Shown: positions 11,260 through 21,237, counted from the stretch's first letter. The stretch: DNA of 64,000 nucleotides from Blastococcus capsensis (GCF_030165005.1 NZ_JASNNW010000011.1:1-64000); one strand, 5' to 3'. Notes: generated from the letters alone by a model not told the origin. Numbers and translations: made by a program.

Positions 11260-13080
11260 TCAGCCCTCGGCGAGCTCTGCCGCCGCGAGCCACTGCTCTT
11301 CGAGCTGCTCCTTCTCGGCCTGGAGCGCCTGGAGCTGGGTGTCGAGCTCGGCGGCACGGGCGTAGTCGGTGGCGGCCGCGGCGAGCTGCTCGTGCAGCTT
11401 CTTCTCGTCGGCGTCCAGCTTGAGCATCCGCCGCTCCAGGCGGCTGGCCTCCTTCTTCGCCGCCCGCGCGTCGGCCGCGGAGACGGCCGGGGCCGACGTC
11501 GAGGGCGCACCCACCGGCCGCGGGCCGTCGCTGCCGGCCGCCGTCGTCAGCGGGGCCCCGCCGGCCGCACGGCGGCGCAGGTACTCGTCCACCCCGCCGG
11601 GCAGCTCGGCGAGGGTGCCGTCACCGAGCAGCGCCACGACCTTGTCGCACACCCGGTCGACGAAGTACCGGTCGTGGCTGACCACGAGCACCGTGCCGGG
11701 GAAGCCGTCGAGCAGGTCTTCCAGGGCGGTGAGCGTGTCGATGTCCAGGTCGTTGGTCGGCTCGTCGAGCACCAGCACGTTCGGCTCGGCCATGAGGAGG
11801 CGCAGCAGCTGCAGCCGGCGGCGCTCGCCGCCGGAGAGGTCGCCGACCGGCGTCCACTGCCGGTTCGCGGCGAAGCCGAACCGCTCGGCCAGGGACGACG
11901 CCGAGATCTCCTGGTTCCCGATCCGGGCGATGCGGGCGACGTCCTGAACCGCCTCCAGCACGCGGGCCCGCGGCGGCAGTTCGGTGACGTGCTGCGACAG
12001 GTAGGCCGGCGCCACCGTCTGGCCGACGACGACCTTCCCGGCGTCCGGCGTCGTCTCCCCGACCAGGAGCTTGAGCAGCGACGTCTTCCCGGCGCCGTTG
12101 ACCCCGACGATGCCGATCCGGTCGCCCGGGCCGACATGCCAGGTGAGGTCCTCGAACAGGGTGCGCGGGCCGTCGTCGGTGGGAACGGCGTAGTCGAGGT
12201 CCTCGACGTCGTAGACCGTCTTGCCGAGCCGCCGGGCGGCGAAGCCCTTCAGCGCCATCGCGTCGCGGGCGGGCGGCTCGTCGGCGATCAGCGCCTGCGC
12301 GGCCTCGATGCGGAACTTCGGCTTGCTGGTGCGTGCCGGGGGACCCCGGCGCAGCCAGGCCAGCTCCTTGCGGACCAGGTTGAGCCGGCGCTCCTCGGTC
12401 ACCGCCGAGATCCGCGCCCGCTCCGCCCGGGCCAGCGTGTACGCCGAATAGCCGCCGTCGTAGGCGTGCACGCTGCCGTCGGCGACCTCCCACGTGGTGG
12501 TGCAGACCTCGTCGAGGAACCACCGGTCGTGGGTGACGACGACCATCCCGCCGGTCCGCTGCTTCACGTACTCGGCCAGCCAGGCCACCCCCTCCACGTC
12601 GAGGTGGTTGGTGGGCTCGTCGAGCACCAGCAGGTCCAGCGGGCGGATCAGCTGGGCGGCCAGCGCGACCCGGCGGCGCTCACCGCCGGACATCGGCGCC
12701 ACCGGGGCGTCGAGGCCCAGCCGGTCGAGCTCGAGGCCGGTGAGGACGGAGCGGACCGCCGGGTCACCGGCCCACTCGTGCTCGGCGGCGAACATCGACG
12801 GCGGCAGGACGACGTCGCGCACCGTCGTCCCGGGCGGCAGGGTGCCGGACTGGTCGAGCACGCCCATGGCGATGTCGCCGCGGCGGGTGACCCGGCCGGA
12901 GTCGGGCTCGTCGGCGCCGGTGAGCAGCGACAGCAGCGTGCTCTTGCCGCCGCCGTTCCGGCCGACCACGCCGATGCGTTCACCGGCGGCGATCCCGAGC
13001 GAGACGTCGTCCAGGATCACCGTCGTGCCGTGCGCCTTGTGCACCCGCTCGAGGTTGACCAGGTTCAGGGGTGCGCTCAT
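11260..13080 (-). CDS. ABC-F family ATPase (Uup-like)
   Basis: Soluble tandem ATPase of 606 residues with no membrane part. Domain 1 has Walker A GRNGGGKST, signature SGGERRR and Walker B LLVLDEPTNHLD; domain 2 has GVNGAGKTS, LSGGERRRLQL and VLVLDEPTNDLD. The linker between them and a C-terminal coiled coil of about 80 residues (KKEASRLERRMLKLD) match Uup-type ABC-F proteins, which act on ribosomes or on DNA/translation quality control rather than transport. A role in antibiotic resistance is possible but nothing nearby supports it. It stands alone between non-coding palindromic sequence and the VKOR-like gene. Confidence 0.9.
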   Translation of the reverse strand: MSAPLNLVNLERVHKAHGTTVILDDVSLGIAAGERIGVVGRNGGGKSTLLSLLTGADEPDSGRVTRRGDIAMGVLDQSGTLPPGTTVRDVVLPPSMFAAEHEWAGDPAVRSVLTGLELDRLGLDAPVAPMSGGERRRVALAAQLIRPLDLLVLDEPTNHLDVEGVAWLAEYVKQRTGGMVVVTHDRWFLDEVCTTTWEVADGSVHAYDGGYSAYTLARAERARISAVTEERRLNLVRKELAWLRRGPPARTSKPKFRIEAAQALIADEPPARDAMALKGFAARRLGKTVYDVEDLDYAVPTDDGPRTLFEDLTWHVGPGDRIGIVGVNGAGKTSLLKLLVGETTPDAGKVVVGQTVAPAYLSQHVTELPPRARVLEAVQDVARIARIGNQEISASSLAERFGFAANRQWTPVGDLSGGERRRLQLLRLLMAEPNVLVLDEPTNDLDIDTLTALEDLLDGFPGTVLVVSHDRYFVDRVCDKVVALLGDGTLAELPGGVDEYLRRRAAGGAPLTTAAGSDGPRPVGAPSTSAPAVSAADARAAKKEASRLERRMLKLDADEKKLHEQLAAAATDYARAAELDTQLQALQAEKEQLEEQWLAAAELAEG

Positions 13081-13131
13081 CGCCGCCCAGTATCCCCCCG
13101 CTGATGCAGGGACGTGCCCGGCCGTCCGGGA

Positions 13132-14682
13132 TCAGGCCGCCCGCCGCTCCGGCCAGCGGGCCGGCCGGTCCCACTCGCCGTAGTGGTCGTGCAGGGGGCC
13201 GCGCGGCACCGACAGAGCGGCGACGGCGAGGCCCGTCAGCACGATGACCACCGCGGGGACGACGCCCGGACCGGTCAGCAGGACCAGTGAGGCGACCCCC
13301 AGGCCGCCCGCCACGTTGAGCAGCCGCGCCGGCCGCAGCACCTCGGCCATGGCCACGACGGCGACCACGACGATGAAGGCACCGCCGAGGTGGGCGACGT
13401 CGGCGGTGCCGCTGCGGATGTCGATAGCCAGCACACCCGGCACTGCGTACAGCAGCACGCCGAGCGCGGCGACGGCCAGCAGCGGGAGCGGTGCGCCGGT
13501 GCCCCACAGCGACGACCGGAGCAAGGTCAGCGGGCGGTCGGGCAACTCGAGCATGTCCGGCGTCCGCTCGTCGGGGGTGCAGCCCTCCGCCTCGCCGCCC
13601 TGCCAGAAGACCTTCCAGGTCGATCCGTCCCGGTCTCCCCGGCGACGGGACTGCTTGACGTGCTGGCCCATGGCGACGACCTCGTCGACGGTGAGCGCGA
13701 CCATCGGCAGCATCACCAGGCCCGCGAGGATGCAGAAGGTGCACCAGGCATGCACGGCGACCGGCATCGACATGACCAGCGCGACGTGCGCCAGTCCGAG
13801 CGGGATGACCAGGACGCCGAACATGGCCACCATCCACGGCATCGTGCGCCAGCGCGCCACGCCGCCCATGAACGCCATGAGGAACTCGAAGGTGTAGGCG
13901 ATGCCGCCCAGCCCGGCGTCGGAGATGGGCATCATGTGCGAGATGTCCGAGTTCAGCACCGACTCGGTGCTGGCCGACCCGAAGAACGGGTCCCACACCG
14001 ATTCCAGGTAGCCGAGCTGGAACGCGGCCAGGTAGCGCGACACGACCAGGCCGACGAAGGCCAGCGCAACCAGGATGGCCCGCTGCGGCCAACTCGACGG
14101 GTTGTAGCTCCATCCCGGCGGGGTCGGCGGGCCCATCGTCATGAACGCCGTCATGTTCGGCATGCCCGGGATCAGGATCGTCAGGGCGATCACCAGGAGC
14201 CCGACGATGCTGTCGTTCACGAAACCCGAGGCGGTCGGCGACCACAGCACGATGGGTGCGAAGACCAGCCAGATGCCGACGAAGCAGGCACCCCACCAGG
14301 CGATCGGCCGGTCGGGCTTGAGGGCCCGCCAGCCGAGCACGATCAACGCGACCCCGCTGACGACGTCCGACCAGGTCATCAGCGACGCACGCAGGGCAGC
14401 CATGGTCTCGTCGGAGAACCAGACACCCCGCCCGCCGCTGGGCTGCGCCCACAGCGCCTCGTTGCCGTAGCCGAGGGTGAGCGGGGCGAGCAGTTGCCAG
14501 AAGCCGAGCAGGACCAGCGTCCACGGGATCCAGAGAACCTGCCGTTGCTGGGCGCGCAGCCGGTCCATCCGGCTGGGCATGCCGCCGTCCTCGCCATGCT
14601 GCTGGCTGTGCTCCTCGCCGGCCTGCTCGAGCTCGGCGCCGTGTGCCTGCCGCGCCATCGGCCGGGTGATCCCACGGTCCAC
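13132..14682 (-). CDS. SPW-repeat / vitamin K epoxide reductase-like membrane protein
   Basis: Polytopic membrane protein of 516 residues. The N-terminal half carries SPW-type helices (QVLWIPWTLVLLGFWQLLAP). The middle has VKOR-like helices with the redox pair CTFC in HAWCTFCILAG, and SDISHMMPISDAGLGG resembling the VKOR quinone-side loop. The second loop cysteine pair normally present in bacterial VKOR is not visible, so partner thiols must come from elsewhere or the protein does something else. A further set of four to five helices follows. The GTG at 14682 is preferred because GAGAGGGGG lies 5-6 nt before it; an ATG at 14658 is the alternative. Confidence 0.75.
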   Translation of the reverse strand: MDRGITRPMARQAHGAELEQAGEEHSQQHGEDGGMPSRMDRLRAQQRQVLWIPWTLVLLGFWQLLAPLTLGYGNEALWAQPSGGRGVWFSDETMAALRASLMTWSDVVSGVALIVLGWRALKPDRPIAWWGACFVGIWLVFAPIVLWSPTASGFVNDSIVGLLVIALTILIPGMPNMTAFMTMGPPTPPGWSYNPSSWPQRAILVALAFVGLVVSRYLAAFQLGYLESVWDPFFGSASTESVLNSDISHMMPISDAGLGGIAYTFEFLMAFMGGVARWRTMPWMVAMFGVLVIPLGLAHVALVMSMPVAVHAWCTFCILAGLVMLPMVALTVDEVVAMGQHVKQSRRRGDRDGSTWKVFWQGGEAEGCTPDERTPDMLELPDRPLTLLRSSLWGTGAPLPLLAVAALGVLLYAVPGVLAIDIRSGTADVAHLGGAFIVVVAVVAMAEVLRPARLLNVAGGLGVASLVLLTGPGVVPAVVIVLTGLAVAALSVPRGPLHDHYGEWDRPARWPERRAA

Positions 14683-14938
14683 GGTGCCCCCCTCTCGACG
14701 TCGACGTCGCGACGCGGCCCACCCACCAGCCGCGTCCCCCGGGGAGCGGCCGCCGGGGACTGCCCGGCCGGTGCCGTCCGACGCTCCCGTGACGGCGACC
14801 GGAGCCCCCGGGCGTCGACGCCGCGCCTCTCGGCTCCCAGGACCACCTTGGCGCAGCCGTGTGGCCGGCGCAACGCCTGCATGCGAAGTGGAACTGCCCG
14901 GGAAGACATCGTGGTCCCGTGACGCTGCAGTCGGTGAT

Positions 14939-14953
14939 AGTTGAGACCTCAAC
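14939..14953 (+). promoter_or_regulatory. MarR-type operator in front of pirin gene
   Basis: AGTTGAGACCTCAAC is an inverted repeat (arms TTGAG/CTCAA, 2-bp centre) lying 14 bp before the pirin ATG and partly overlapping a possible -10 element GATAGT. Operators of the form TTGA-N4-TCAA are common for MarR-family repressors. The only MarR gene in the window is 48 kb away, so the regulator is unknown. The 284-bp space between the two divergent genes holds nothing else recognised. Confidence 0.55.
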
Positions 14954-14966
14954 CGAGGAGGCCGGC

Positions 14967-16004
14967 ATGCCTGCCGTGACCGTCGAGGACGCCACCATCC
15001 TGCCGCGGGTCCCGCTGCCCGCGCCCCGCACGGTGCGCCGCCGCACCCGTTCGGTGACCACGGCGCCCTCGGGCTTCGAGGGCGAGGGCTTCCCGGTCCG
15101 CCGGGCCTTCGCCGGGGTCGACCTGCGCGCCCTGGACCCCTTCCTCCACATGGACCAGATGGGCGAGGTCGAGTACGCGCCCGGCGAGCCCAAGGGCACC
15201 AGCTGGCACCCGCACCGCGGCTTCGAGACCGTCACCTACCTCCTCGACGGCACCTTCGAGCACGCCGACTCCCACGGTGGCGGCGGCACGATCAGCGACG
15301 GCGACACCCAGTGGATGACCGCAGGTGGCGGCGTCCTGCACGTCGAGCGGCCGCCGGAGCACCTCGTGGTGAGCGGCGGCCTGTTCCACGGCCTGCAGCT
15401 GTGGGTCAACCTCCCGCGGGCGCAGAAGTGGGTGGAGCCGCGCTACCAGGACCTGCGGGCCGAATCCTCCGTGTTGATGGCCAGCCCGGACGCCGGCGCC
15501 TTCCTACGGGTCATCGCCGGAGACGTGGCCGGGCAGCGCGGGCCGGGGTCGACCTGCACGCCCATGGCGATGGTGCACGCGACCGTCTCCCCCGGCGCGA
15601 CGCTGGACCTGCCGTGGCGGCCAGACTTCAACGCGCTGGTGTACGTGCTCTCGGGGGCGGGATCGGTGGGCATCGACGGTGCGCCGGTGCGCACCGGCCA
15701 GCTGGCGGTGCTCGGCCCCGGCGACACGGTCACCGTCCGCGGCGCGGTGCACCAGGAGTCGCGCACGCCGGCGCTGGACGTCGTCATCCTGGGCGGGCGG
15801 CCGATCAACGAGCCGATCGCCATGTACGGGCCGTTCGTCATGAACACCGCGGACGAGGTCAGGGACGCGTTCGCCGACTTCTCCGCCGGCCGGCTCGGCG
15901 CGATCCCGGCCCAGCGGGTGTCCGGGCCGGTTCCATCCCTTCGCCCGCCCGCCGTCCCCCACGCCGACGTCCGGTACGAGACTGCTCCTATCGATCTGCG
16001 GTAG
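14967..16004 (+). CDS. Pirin family protein
   Basis: Two-domain cupin of 345 residues. The N-terminal cupin has the metal-binding set GTSWHPHRGFETVTYLLDG with a downstream DTQWMTAGGGVLHVE, matching iron-binding pirins (some are quercetin dioxygenases, others redox sensors). The C-terminal pirin domain follows at about 190-300. The ATG at 14967 follows GAGGAGGC. A MarR-like operator lies just upstream, as in several pirin genes induced by electrophiles or phenolics. A decayed second pirin copy follows directly. Confidence 0.9.
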   Translation: MPAVTVEDATILPRVPLPAPRTVRRRTRSVTTAPSGFEGEGFPVRRAFAGVDLRALDPFLHMDQMGEVEYAPGEPKGTSWHPHRGFETVTYLLDGTFEHADSHGGGGTISDGDTQWMTAGGGVLHVERPPEHLVVSGGLFHGLQLWVNLPRAQKWVEPRYQDLRAESSVLMASPDAGAFLRVIAGDVAGQRGPGSTCTPMAMVHATVSPGATLDLPWRPDFNALVYVLSGAGSVGIDGAPVRTGQLAVLGPGDTVTVRGAVHQESRTPALDVVILGGRPINEPIAMYGPFVMNTADEVRDAFADFSAGRLGAIPAQRVSGPVPSLRPPAVPHADVRYETAPIDLR

Positions 16005-16013
16005 GAGCTGCGA

Positions 16014-16340
16014 TGACCACCCTCGACCGCTTCTCGGCCCCGCTGCAGGGTCCCGCCGTGAGCTCGCGAACGGTGGGGGCAGCGGGGCCTTCAACTGCTC
16101 CCGGGCAAGGAGGTGCTCCTCGGGGAGAGCACGCACGTGCGCCGGCTGCTGCCCACCCTCGGCCGGCGGATGGTGGGCGCGTGGGTGTTCGTCGACCACT
16201 ACGGCCCCGACGACATCGCCACCGCCCCCGGCATGCAGGTGGCGCCGCACCCGCACACCGGGCTGCTGGCGCGGACGTCGAGATCCCGCTGGAGCCGGAC
16301 TTCGAGTACGCGCTGCGCCTACGGCCAGCTGACCGGCTGA
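16014..16340 (+). pseudogene. Decayed second pirin gene
   Basis: Begins in frame as MTTLDRFSAPLQGPAVSS at 16014, shifts frame near 16090, and continues as VRRLLPTLGRRMVGAW, FVDHYGPDDIATAPG and HPHTGL, which is the N-terminal pirin cupin. It then jumps to AGADVEIPLEPDFEYA, a C-terminal pirin segment, so most of the middle is deleted. At least two frame changes and an internal deletion make it non-functional. It lies 10 bp after the intact pirin gene and probably once formed an operon with it. Confidence 0.75.
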
Positions 16341-16357
16341 GCCTGCGGCGCGACCGC

Positions 16358-18415
16358 TCAGAACCGCCCGCCGCCCGCCCGGCCACCGAAGGAGCCGCCA
16401 CCGGCGCGGCCGCCGAAGGACCCCCCGCCGGACCTTCCTCCGAACCCACCGCCGAAACCGCCTCCGAACCCGCCGCCCGAGCGGCCGCCGCCCAGCAGGA
16501 TGCCGCCGAGCACCAGGCTGCCGAGGTCCACCCCGCCGCGCCGGTACCCGCCGCCGTAACCACCTCCGAAGCCGCCGGGACCACCGGGCCCGTAGCCGGA
16601 GTTCCACCGGTCGACGTCGTCCTGCGCCAGGTCGAGCGCGTGCTGGGCCAGCAGCCCCGCCTGCTGCGCCTCCCGCAAGGCGCTCACCGGGTCGGTGGCA
16701 CCGAGTTCGACGGCGGCCGCCAGGTGCCGCTGCGCCTCGGCCAGCCGTGTCCGGGCGTCCGGCCCCACCGCTCCCCGCCGGGTGTCGACGAAGTCCGCGG
16801 CGGCGGCCACGGTCGAGCGCGCGGTCAGCAGCGCCTGGTCCAGTGCGGCCGCTGCCCGGCGGGCCCGGGTCTGCACGTCGCGGGCCGCCGACAGGGCCTG
16901 CTCCAGGGCGGTGTCGGCGTCCTCCAGCTGGCGCAGTGCCGCCAGTGGGTCTCCCGGCGTGCCGTCGGCCGGCCGCAGCGCCGCGTCGGCCCCGGCCAGG
17001 GCCGCCTCGGCGCGGGCGATCTGCGGCTCGAGCCCGCTGCGGTCACCCCCGGCCACCCGCGCCCGGGCCTCGGCCAGGTCCTTCTCGGTCTCCGCTCGCG
17101 CCGCGGCCACCCGTCCGGCCGCGGCCTCCAGGTCGGCGTCCAGCCGGGCCACCGCGTCGAGCAGCGTCCCGGTCTGCGCCACCGCGTCCTCGGCGGCGCG
17201 GATGTCACCGACGGCGTCCCCCGACCGGCCGGCCGCGAGCGCCTCGCGGGCCTCCCGCACCTCCTGCTCGGCGGCGTCGAGCCGGGCCGCCGCCTGGGTT
17301 CCGTTGTCGGCGACCGCGGACACCGCCTGCCCCGCGAACTGCGAGCGCAGCCCGGCCAGCCGCTGCTCCTCCTGCGGCAGCCGACCGCGCAGTGCCGCGA
17401 TCCGCGGCTCCAGGCCGTCCAGCACCTCGGGGGCGGTCCGCTCCAGGTCGCGCAGCTGCTGGAAGGCGGCGCTCTGCTCGTCGAGCCGGGCGTCGGCGGC
17501 CTGGGTCAGCGACAGGATCTCGGCGAGCATGCGCCGCGCCGCCGGCTCGTCCGTGCCGGTCCCCCGCCCACCCGAGTCGTCGTCCAGCTGCTGGCGCACG
17601 GCGAACGCGCGGCCGACGTCGGCCCTGGCCTGCGCGAGCGCGGTGTCGAAGCCCGCCACGGCGTCCTCGCCGTACTGCGACCGGGCGAAGTCGAGGTCCA
17701 GCTGTGAGGTCTTCACCGCCTCGTCCAGCTCCAGCAGCGCCTCGCTGGCGCGGCCCTGCAACTCGTCGGTCGGCGTGCCCTCGTAGGGGTCGCGCTCCGG
17801 CTGTCGGCCGGGTGCGGGGGTCGCGTCCCCGCGGTTCCGGCGCGAGCGGCTCACCAGGTACGCGCCGCCGCCGACGACGGCGATCCCGCCGAGCACCAGC
17901 AGGGGGCCGACGCCACCGGAGCCACCGTCCGAGGCCACCTCGCCGGCGTCCCCGGCGGCCGTGTCCGCCTGCCGCAGCAGACCGGCGAAGGCGACCACGC
18001 CGGCGGCCCAGTCCTCCTCGGCGAACTCCGGCTCGACCTCCGTGGCCGCGAGGTCCCCCAGCTCCTCCCGGGAGAGCGCCGAGTTCCCCGGGCGGAGGAA
18101 GCCGTACGCCCGGTCCGCCACGGCCACCGCCAGCAGGGCGTCGTTGCGGCCGAGCTGGCTGAGCTCCGCGGTGGCGGCGGCCCACTCGTCGCCGTCGGCC
18201 TCGTCGAAGCTGGGGACGAACACCACGAACAGCTGCGTGCCGGTGTCCGCGCGCAGGTCCTCGATGGCCGACTCGACCTCCGCGGTCCGGCCACCGAGCG
18301 CGCCCACCTCGTCGACGACCTGCTCGGCCAGCCGGAACGGCGGCACCGCGTACGCCGGCCCACCGGCCAGCAGGAGGACGGCGAGCACTCCCAGGACGAC
18401 GCACAGCCGGCGCAC
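16358..18415 (-). CDS. Exported TPM-domain protein with coiled coil and Gly-rich tail
   Basis: Protein of 685 residues. An N-terminal signal peptide (LCVVLGVLAVLLLAGGPAYA) leads to a TPM domain (about 30-170; VVDEVGALGGR, LFVVFVPSFDEA), then a transmembrane helix near 185. Residues 230-590 are long Ala/Glu/Arg-rich helices that should form coiled coils. The last 60 residues are a Gly/Phe/Arg repeat tail with GGGFGGGF and GGRAGGGSFGGR. The GTG at 18415 is chosen since GGAGGT lies 5 nt upstream and it starts the signal peptide. TPM proteins are linked to photosystem repair or envelope functions; the role here is unknown. It is divergent from the Rieske gene. Confidence 0.8.
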   Translation of the reverse strand: MRRLCVVLGVLAVLLLAGGPAYAVPPFRLAEQVVDEVGALGGRTAEVESAIEDLRADTGTQLFVVFVPSFDEADGDEWAAATAELSQLGRNDALLAVAVADRAYGFLRPGNSALSREELGDLAATEVEPEFAEEDWAAGVVAFAGLLRQADTAAGDAGEVASDGGSGGVGPLLVLGGIAVVGGGAYLVSRSRRNRGDATPAPGRQPERDPYEGTPTDELQGRASEALLELDEAVKTSQLDLDFARSQYGEDAVAGFDTALAQARADVGRAFAVRQQLDDDSGGRGTGTDEPAARRMLAEILSLTQAADARLDEQSAAFQQLRDLERTAPEVLDGLEPRIAALRGRLPQEEQRLAGLRSQFAGQAVSAVADNGTQAAARLDAAEQEVREAREALAAGRSGDAVGDIRAAEDAVAQTGTLLDAVARLDADLEAAAGRVAAARAETEKDLAEARARVAGGDRSGLEPQIARAEAALAGADAALRPADGTPGDPLAALRQLEDADTALEQALSAARDVQTRARRAAAALDQALLTARSTVAAAADFVDTRRGAVGPDARTRLAEAQRHLAAAVELGATDPVSALREAQQAGLLAQHALDLAQDDVDRWNSGYGPGGPGGFGGGYGGGYRRGGVDLGSLVLGGILLGGGRSGGGFGGGFGGGFGGRSGGGSFGGRAGGGSFGGRAGGGRF

Positions 18416-18532
18416 GGGGTACCTCCAGGACGGGCGACGTCGAACCCGGCCGACCCTACCGACGGCGGACGGGTCCGGCCCGGCCGCGCTGGGTAGGGCG
18501 GTTCCGCCACCACCCGCGTCGAAGGAGCCTCC

Positions 18533-18913
18533 GTGCCCGAGCCCGAATCCGTTCCCGCCGCCGAGCTGCCGCCGCGGACGGTCCGCCGCGCCGGCGACTG
18601 GGCCGTGGGCAACCGCGGCCCCGGCCCGGACGGCGCCGACCGGTACTTCGCGGTGTCGCGGATCTGCCGGCACCAGCTGGCCGACCTGTCCGAGGGCACG
18701 GTCGACGCCGACGGGTGCCTGGTCTGCCCCTGGCACCAGAGCCGGTACGACGTGCGCACCGGGGAGATGGTCGAGGGCCCCCGCGGCTTCCTGGGCTACC
18801 ACGGGCCCACGCCGGTCTACAGCACGCTGGTCCGGGTGCTGGGCCGGCTGGTGAGGCTACGGGTGCGCCGGGCGGTCCGCCGTGGGAACGACGTCGTCGT
18901 CGTCACCGATTGA
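18533..18913 (+). CDS. Rieske [2Fe-2S] domain protein
   Basis: Small ferredoxin-like protein of 126 residues. The cluster ligands are C-R-H in RICRHQLADL and C-P-W-H in LVCPWHQSRYD, i.e. the CxH...CxxH pattern. Such single-domain Rieske proteins often donate electrons to oxygenases or serve as nitrite-reductase-like small subunits; no partner is adjacent. GTG start at 18533 follows GAAGGAG. It ends at a strong inverted repeat. Confidence 0.87.
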   Translation: MPEPESVPAAELPPRTVRRAGDWAVGNRGPGPDGADRYFAVSRICRHQLADLSEGTVDADGCLVCPWHQSRYDVRTGEMVEGPRGFLGYHGPTPVYSTLVRVLGRLVRLRVRRAVRRGNDVVVVTD

Positions 18914-18973
18914 GGCATAGGAAGCTATACGTGCGTTTTCTGGCGCGAAGACGCATGGATGGCTTCCTATGCC
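18914..18973. terminator. Nested inverted repeat between convergent genes, family B
   Basis: Outer arms GGCATAGGAAGC (18914-18925) and GCTTCCTATGCC (18962-18973) are perfect; an inner stem TGCGTTTTC with GAAGACGCA (one G-T pair) extends it. It sits between the Rieske gene and dppF, which point toward each other, so a two-way terminator is likely. The same GGCATAGGAA sequence starts the palindrome at 47207. Confidence 0.7.
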
Positions 18974-18991
18974 CGGGAGGGGCGCCCGCGG

Positions 18992-20152
18992 TCAGCCCTG
19001 CTCGGCCCGCGGCAGGGGCTGGTCCCGGCCGAGGAAGGGGCTCGGGTCGTCGTCCCCCGGCTGCGTTTCCGGTGCCGGCCGGGCGGCGGCACCGGCGTGC
19101 AGCGCCTCCTCGGGGGACCGCGGGTGGAGGACGCCGTCGCGGATCTCCTCGGCCCAGTGGCAGCTGACCAGCCGCCCCGGGCCCAGCTCGCGCAGCACCG
19201 GCACCTCGTCGTCGCACCGGGTCTTCTGCCGCCAGGGGCAGCGGGTGTGGAAGCGGCAGCCGCTGGGCGGGTCGGCCGGCGACGGCAGGTCGCCGGCCAG
19301 CAGGATCCGCTCGCGCCGCTCCTCGACTCCCGGGTCGGGCACCGGGACGGCGCTCATCAGCGACCGCGTGTAGGGGTGCAGCGGCTGCTCGTAGAGGTCG
19401 TCGGCCGGGGCCTGCTCCACCAGCGAGCCCAGGTACATGACGCCGACGACGTCGCTGATGTGCCGCACCACCGCCAGGTCGTGCGCGATGACCAGGTAGG
19501 TCATGCCCAGCCGCTCCTGCAGCTCCTCGAGCAGGTTCAGCACCTGGGCCTGCACCGACACGTCGAGCGCGGACACCGGCTCGTCGGCGATCAGCAGGTC
19601 CGGCTCCAGCGCGACGGCGCGGGCGATGCCGATGCGCTGCCGCTGGCCGCCGGAGAACTCGTGCGGATAGCGGCGCAGCGCCGCCGACGGCAGCCCGACG
19701 GCGTCGAGCAGGGTCCGGATCTTCTCGGCGATCCCGGCCTTGCCGCCGCCGAGACCGTGCGCGTGCAGCGGCTCGGACAGCAGCGACTCGACGTTCTGCC
19801 GCGGGTCGAGGCTGCCCAGAGGGTCCTGGAACACCATCTGCATGCGCTGGCGCATGTGCCGCAGCGGCTCACCCTTGAGCGCGGCGACGTCGGTGCCGTC
19901 GAACAGCACCCGCCCGGCGGTGGGCTCGACCAGCCGCAGGATGGCCCGGCCCAGCGTGGACTTGCCGCAGCCGGACTCCCCCACCAGCCCGTAGGTGGCT
20001 CCGCGGCTGACGACGAGGTCGACGCCGTCGACCGCCTGGACGTGCCCGACGGTGTGGTCGAAGAAGATCCCGCGCTTGATCGGGAAGTGGACCTTGAGCC
20101 CTTCGACCCGCAGCAGCTCGTCCTTGCCGGGAGACGTCGGGGCGGCGGTCAT
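18992..20152 (-). CDS. dppF: Peptide ABC transporter ATP-binding protein, DppF/OppF type
   Basis: Second ATPase of the peptide importer, 386 residues. Walker [10 protein letters not shown], signature [11 protein letters not shown], Walker [13 protein letters not shown]. The C-terminal oligopeptide/dipeptide extension with the Cys cluster [10 protein letters not shown] and C near CHWAEE, which in relatives holds an iron-sulfur cluster, is present. The extension runs about 50 residues beyond the usual end. ATG at 20152 overlaps the dppD stop by 4 bp. It is the last gene of dppABCDF. Confidence 0.92.
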   Translation of the reverse strand: MTAAPTSPGKDELLRVEGLKVHFPIKRGIFFDHTVGHVQAVDGVDLVVSRGATYGLVGESGCGKSTLGRAILRLVEPTAGRVLFDGTDVAALKGEPLRHMRQRMQMVFQDPLGSLDPRQNVESLLSEPLHAHGLGGGKAGIAEKIRTLLDAVGLPSAALRRYPHEFSGGQRQRIGIARAVALEPDLLIADEPVSALDVSVQAQVLNLLEELQERLGMTYLVIAHDLAVVRHISDVVGVMYLGSLVEQAPADDLYEQPLHPYTRSLMSAVPVPDPGVEERRERILLAGDLPSPADPPSGCRFHTRCPWRQKTRCDDEVPVLRELGPGRLVSCHWAEEIRDGVLHPRSPEEALHAGAAARPAPETQPGDDDPSPFLGRDQPLPRAEQG

Positions 20153-21237
20153 CGGGCGGCTCCTGGGGCGTCGGTGCCGAACGCGGAGGCGCCGGCCGGC
20201 GCGGAGGGGTGCTCCAGCGGGTGGCGGCAGCGCAGCTCCCGGCCGGGGCCGTCGGGCTCCAGCGGCACGGTGCTGCCCGACACCTCGGTCAGGCAGTCGT
20301 CCTGGGCGTTGTCGCAGCGCGGCGCGAAGGCGCAGCCCTCCGCCCACGGGATGGCGTCGGCAGCCGAGCCGCGGATGGGGGTGAGCGGGGTGCCGCGGCC
20401 GGAGTCGAGCCGGGGCACCGAGGCCAGCAGCCCCCCGGTGTAGGGCTGGCGGGGACGAGCGAACAGGTCGTGCCGGTCGGCGGTCTCGATGACCTTGCCC
20501 GCGTACATGACGTGCACCCGGTCGCAGAGCCCGGCGACCACGCCCAGGTCGTGCGTGATCATGACCAGCGCCGTGCCGGAGTCGACGACGAGCTCCCGGA
20601 GCAGCTCCAGGATCTGCGCCTGGATGGTGACGTCCAGCGCCGTCGTCGGCTCGTCTGCGATCAGCAGCCGGGGCGAGCAGGCCAGCGACATGGCGATGAG
20701 CGCCCGCTGGCGCATCCCGCCGGACAGCTGGTGGGGGTACTCCTTCAGCCGGCGGGCGGGATCGGGGATGCCCACCCGGTCCAGCAGCCGGGTGGCCTCG
20801 TCCCGCGCCTCGGCCTTGGTCATCTCCCGGTGCTCCAGCAGCACCTCGGCCACCTGCGTGCCGATCGGGACGGTCGGGTTCAGCGAGGACAGCGGGTCCT
20901 GGAAGACCATCCCCATGTCCGCGCCGCGCAGGCTGCGCAGCACCCGGTCGGGAGCGCCGATCAGCTCCTGCCCGTCCAGGCGCACCGACCCGGTCACCTG
21001 GACGCCGCGGCGCGGCAGCAGGCCCATGACCGCCAGCGAGGTGACCGACTTGCCGCAGCCGGACTCGCCCACCAGGCCGATGGTCTCCCCGGGGGCGACG
21101 GAGAAGCTCACCCCGTCGACGGCACGGGTCGGCTGCTCGCCGCGGCGGGCGAAGGTGACGGCGAGGTCCTCCACCTCGAGGACCGGGGTGGCCAGGCCGC
21201 CCGCGGCCGCACTGCCCGTCTGGACCACCCGGCTCAC
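20149..21237 (-). CDS. dppD: Peptide ABC transporter ATP-binding protein, DppD/OppD type
   Basis: First ATPase subunit, 362 residues. Walker [11 protein letters not shown]-loop [12 protein letters not shown], signature [12 protein letters not shown] and Walker [15 protein letters not shown]-terminal Cys motif ([15 protein letters not shown]) is typical of DppD. It overlaps both neighbours by 4 bp. Confidence 0.93.
   Translation of the reverse strand: MSRVVQTGSAAAGGLATPVLEVEDLAVTFARRGEQPTRAVDGVSFSVAPGETIGLVGESGCGKSVTSLAVMGLLPRRGVQVTGSVRLDGQELIGAPDRVLRSLRGADMGMVFQDPLSSLNPTVPIGTQVAEVLLEHREMTKAEARDEATRLLDRVGIPDPARRLKEYPHQLSGGMRQRALIAMSLACSPRLLIADEPTTALDVTIQAQILELLRELVVDSGTALVMITHDLGVVAGLCDRVHVMYAGKVIETADRHDLFARPRQPYTGGLLASVPRLDSGRGTPLTPIRGSAADAIPWAEGCAFAPRCDNAQDDCLTEVSGSTVPLEPDGPGRELRCRHPLEHPSAPAGASAFGTDAPGAAR

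Noticed and set aside
7985-11365. Very long plus-strand frame of over 1100 codons opposite mnhA
   Set aside because: Product is Gln/Arg/His-rich shadow of a GC-rich gene on the other strand; mnhA motifs are clear.
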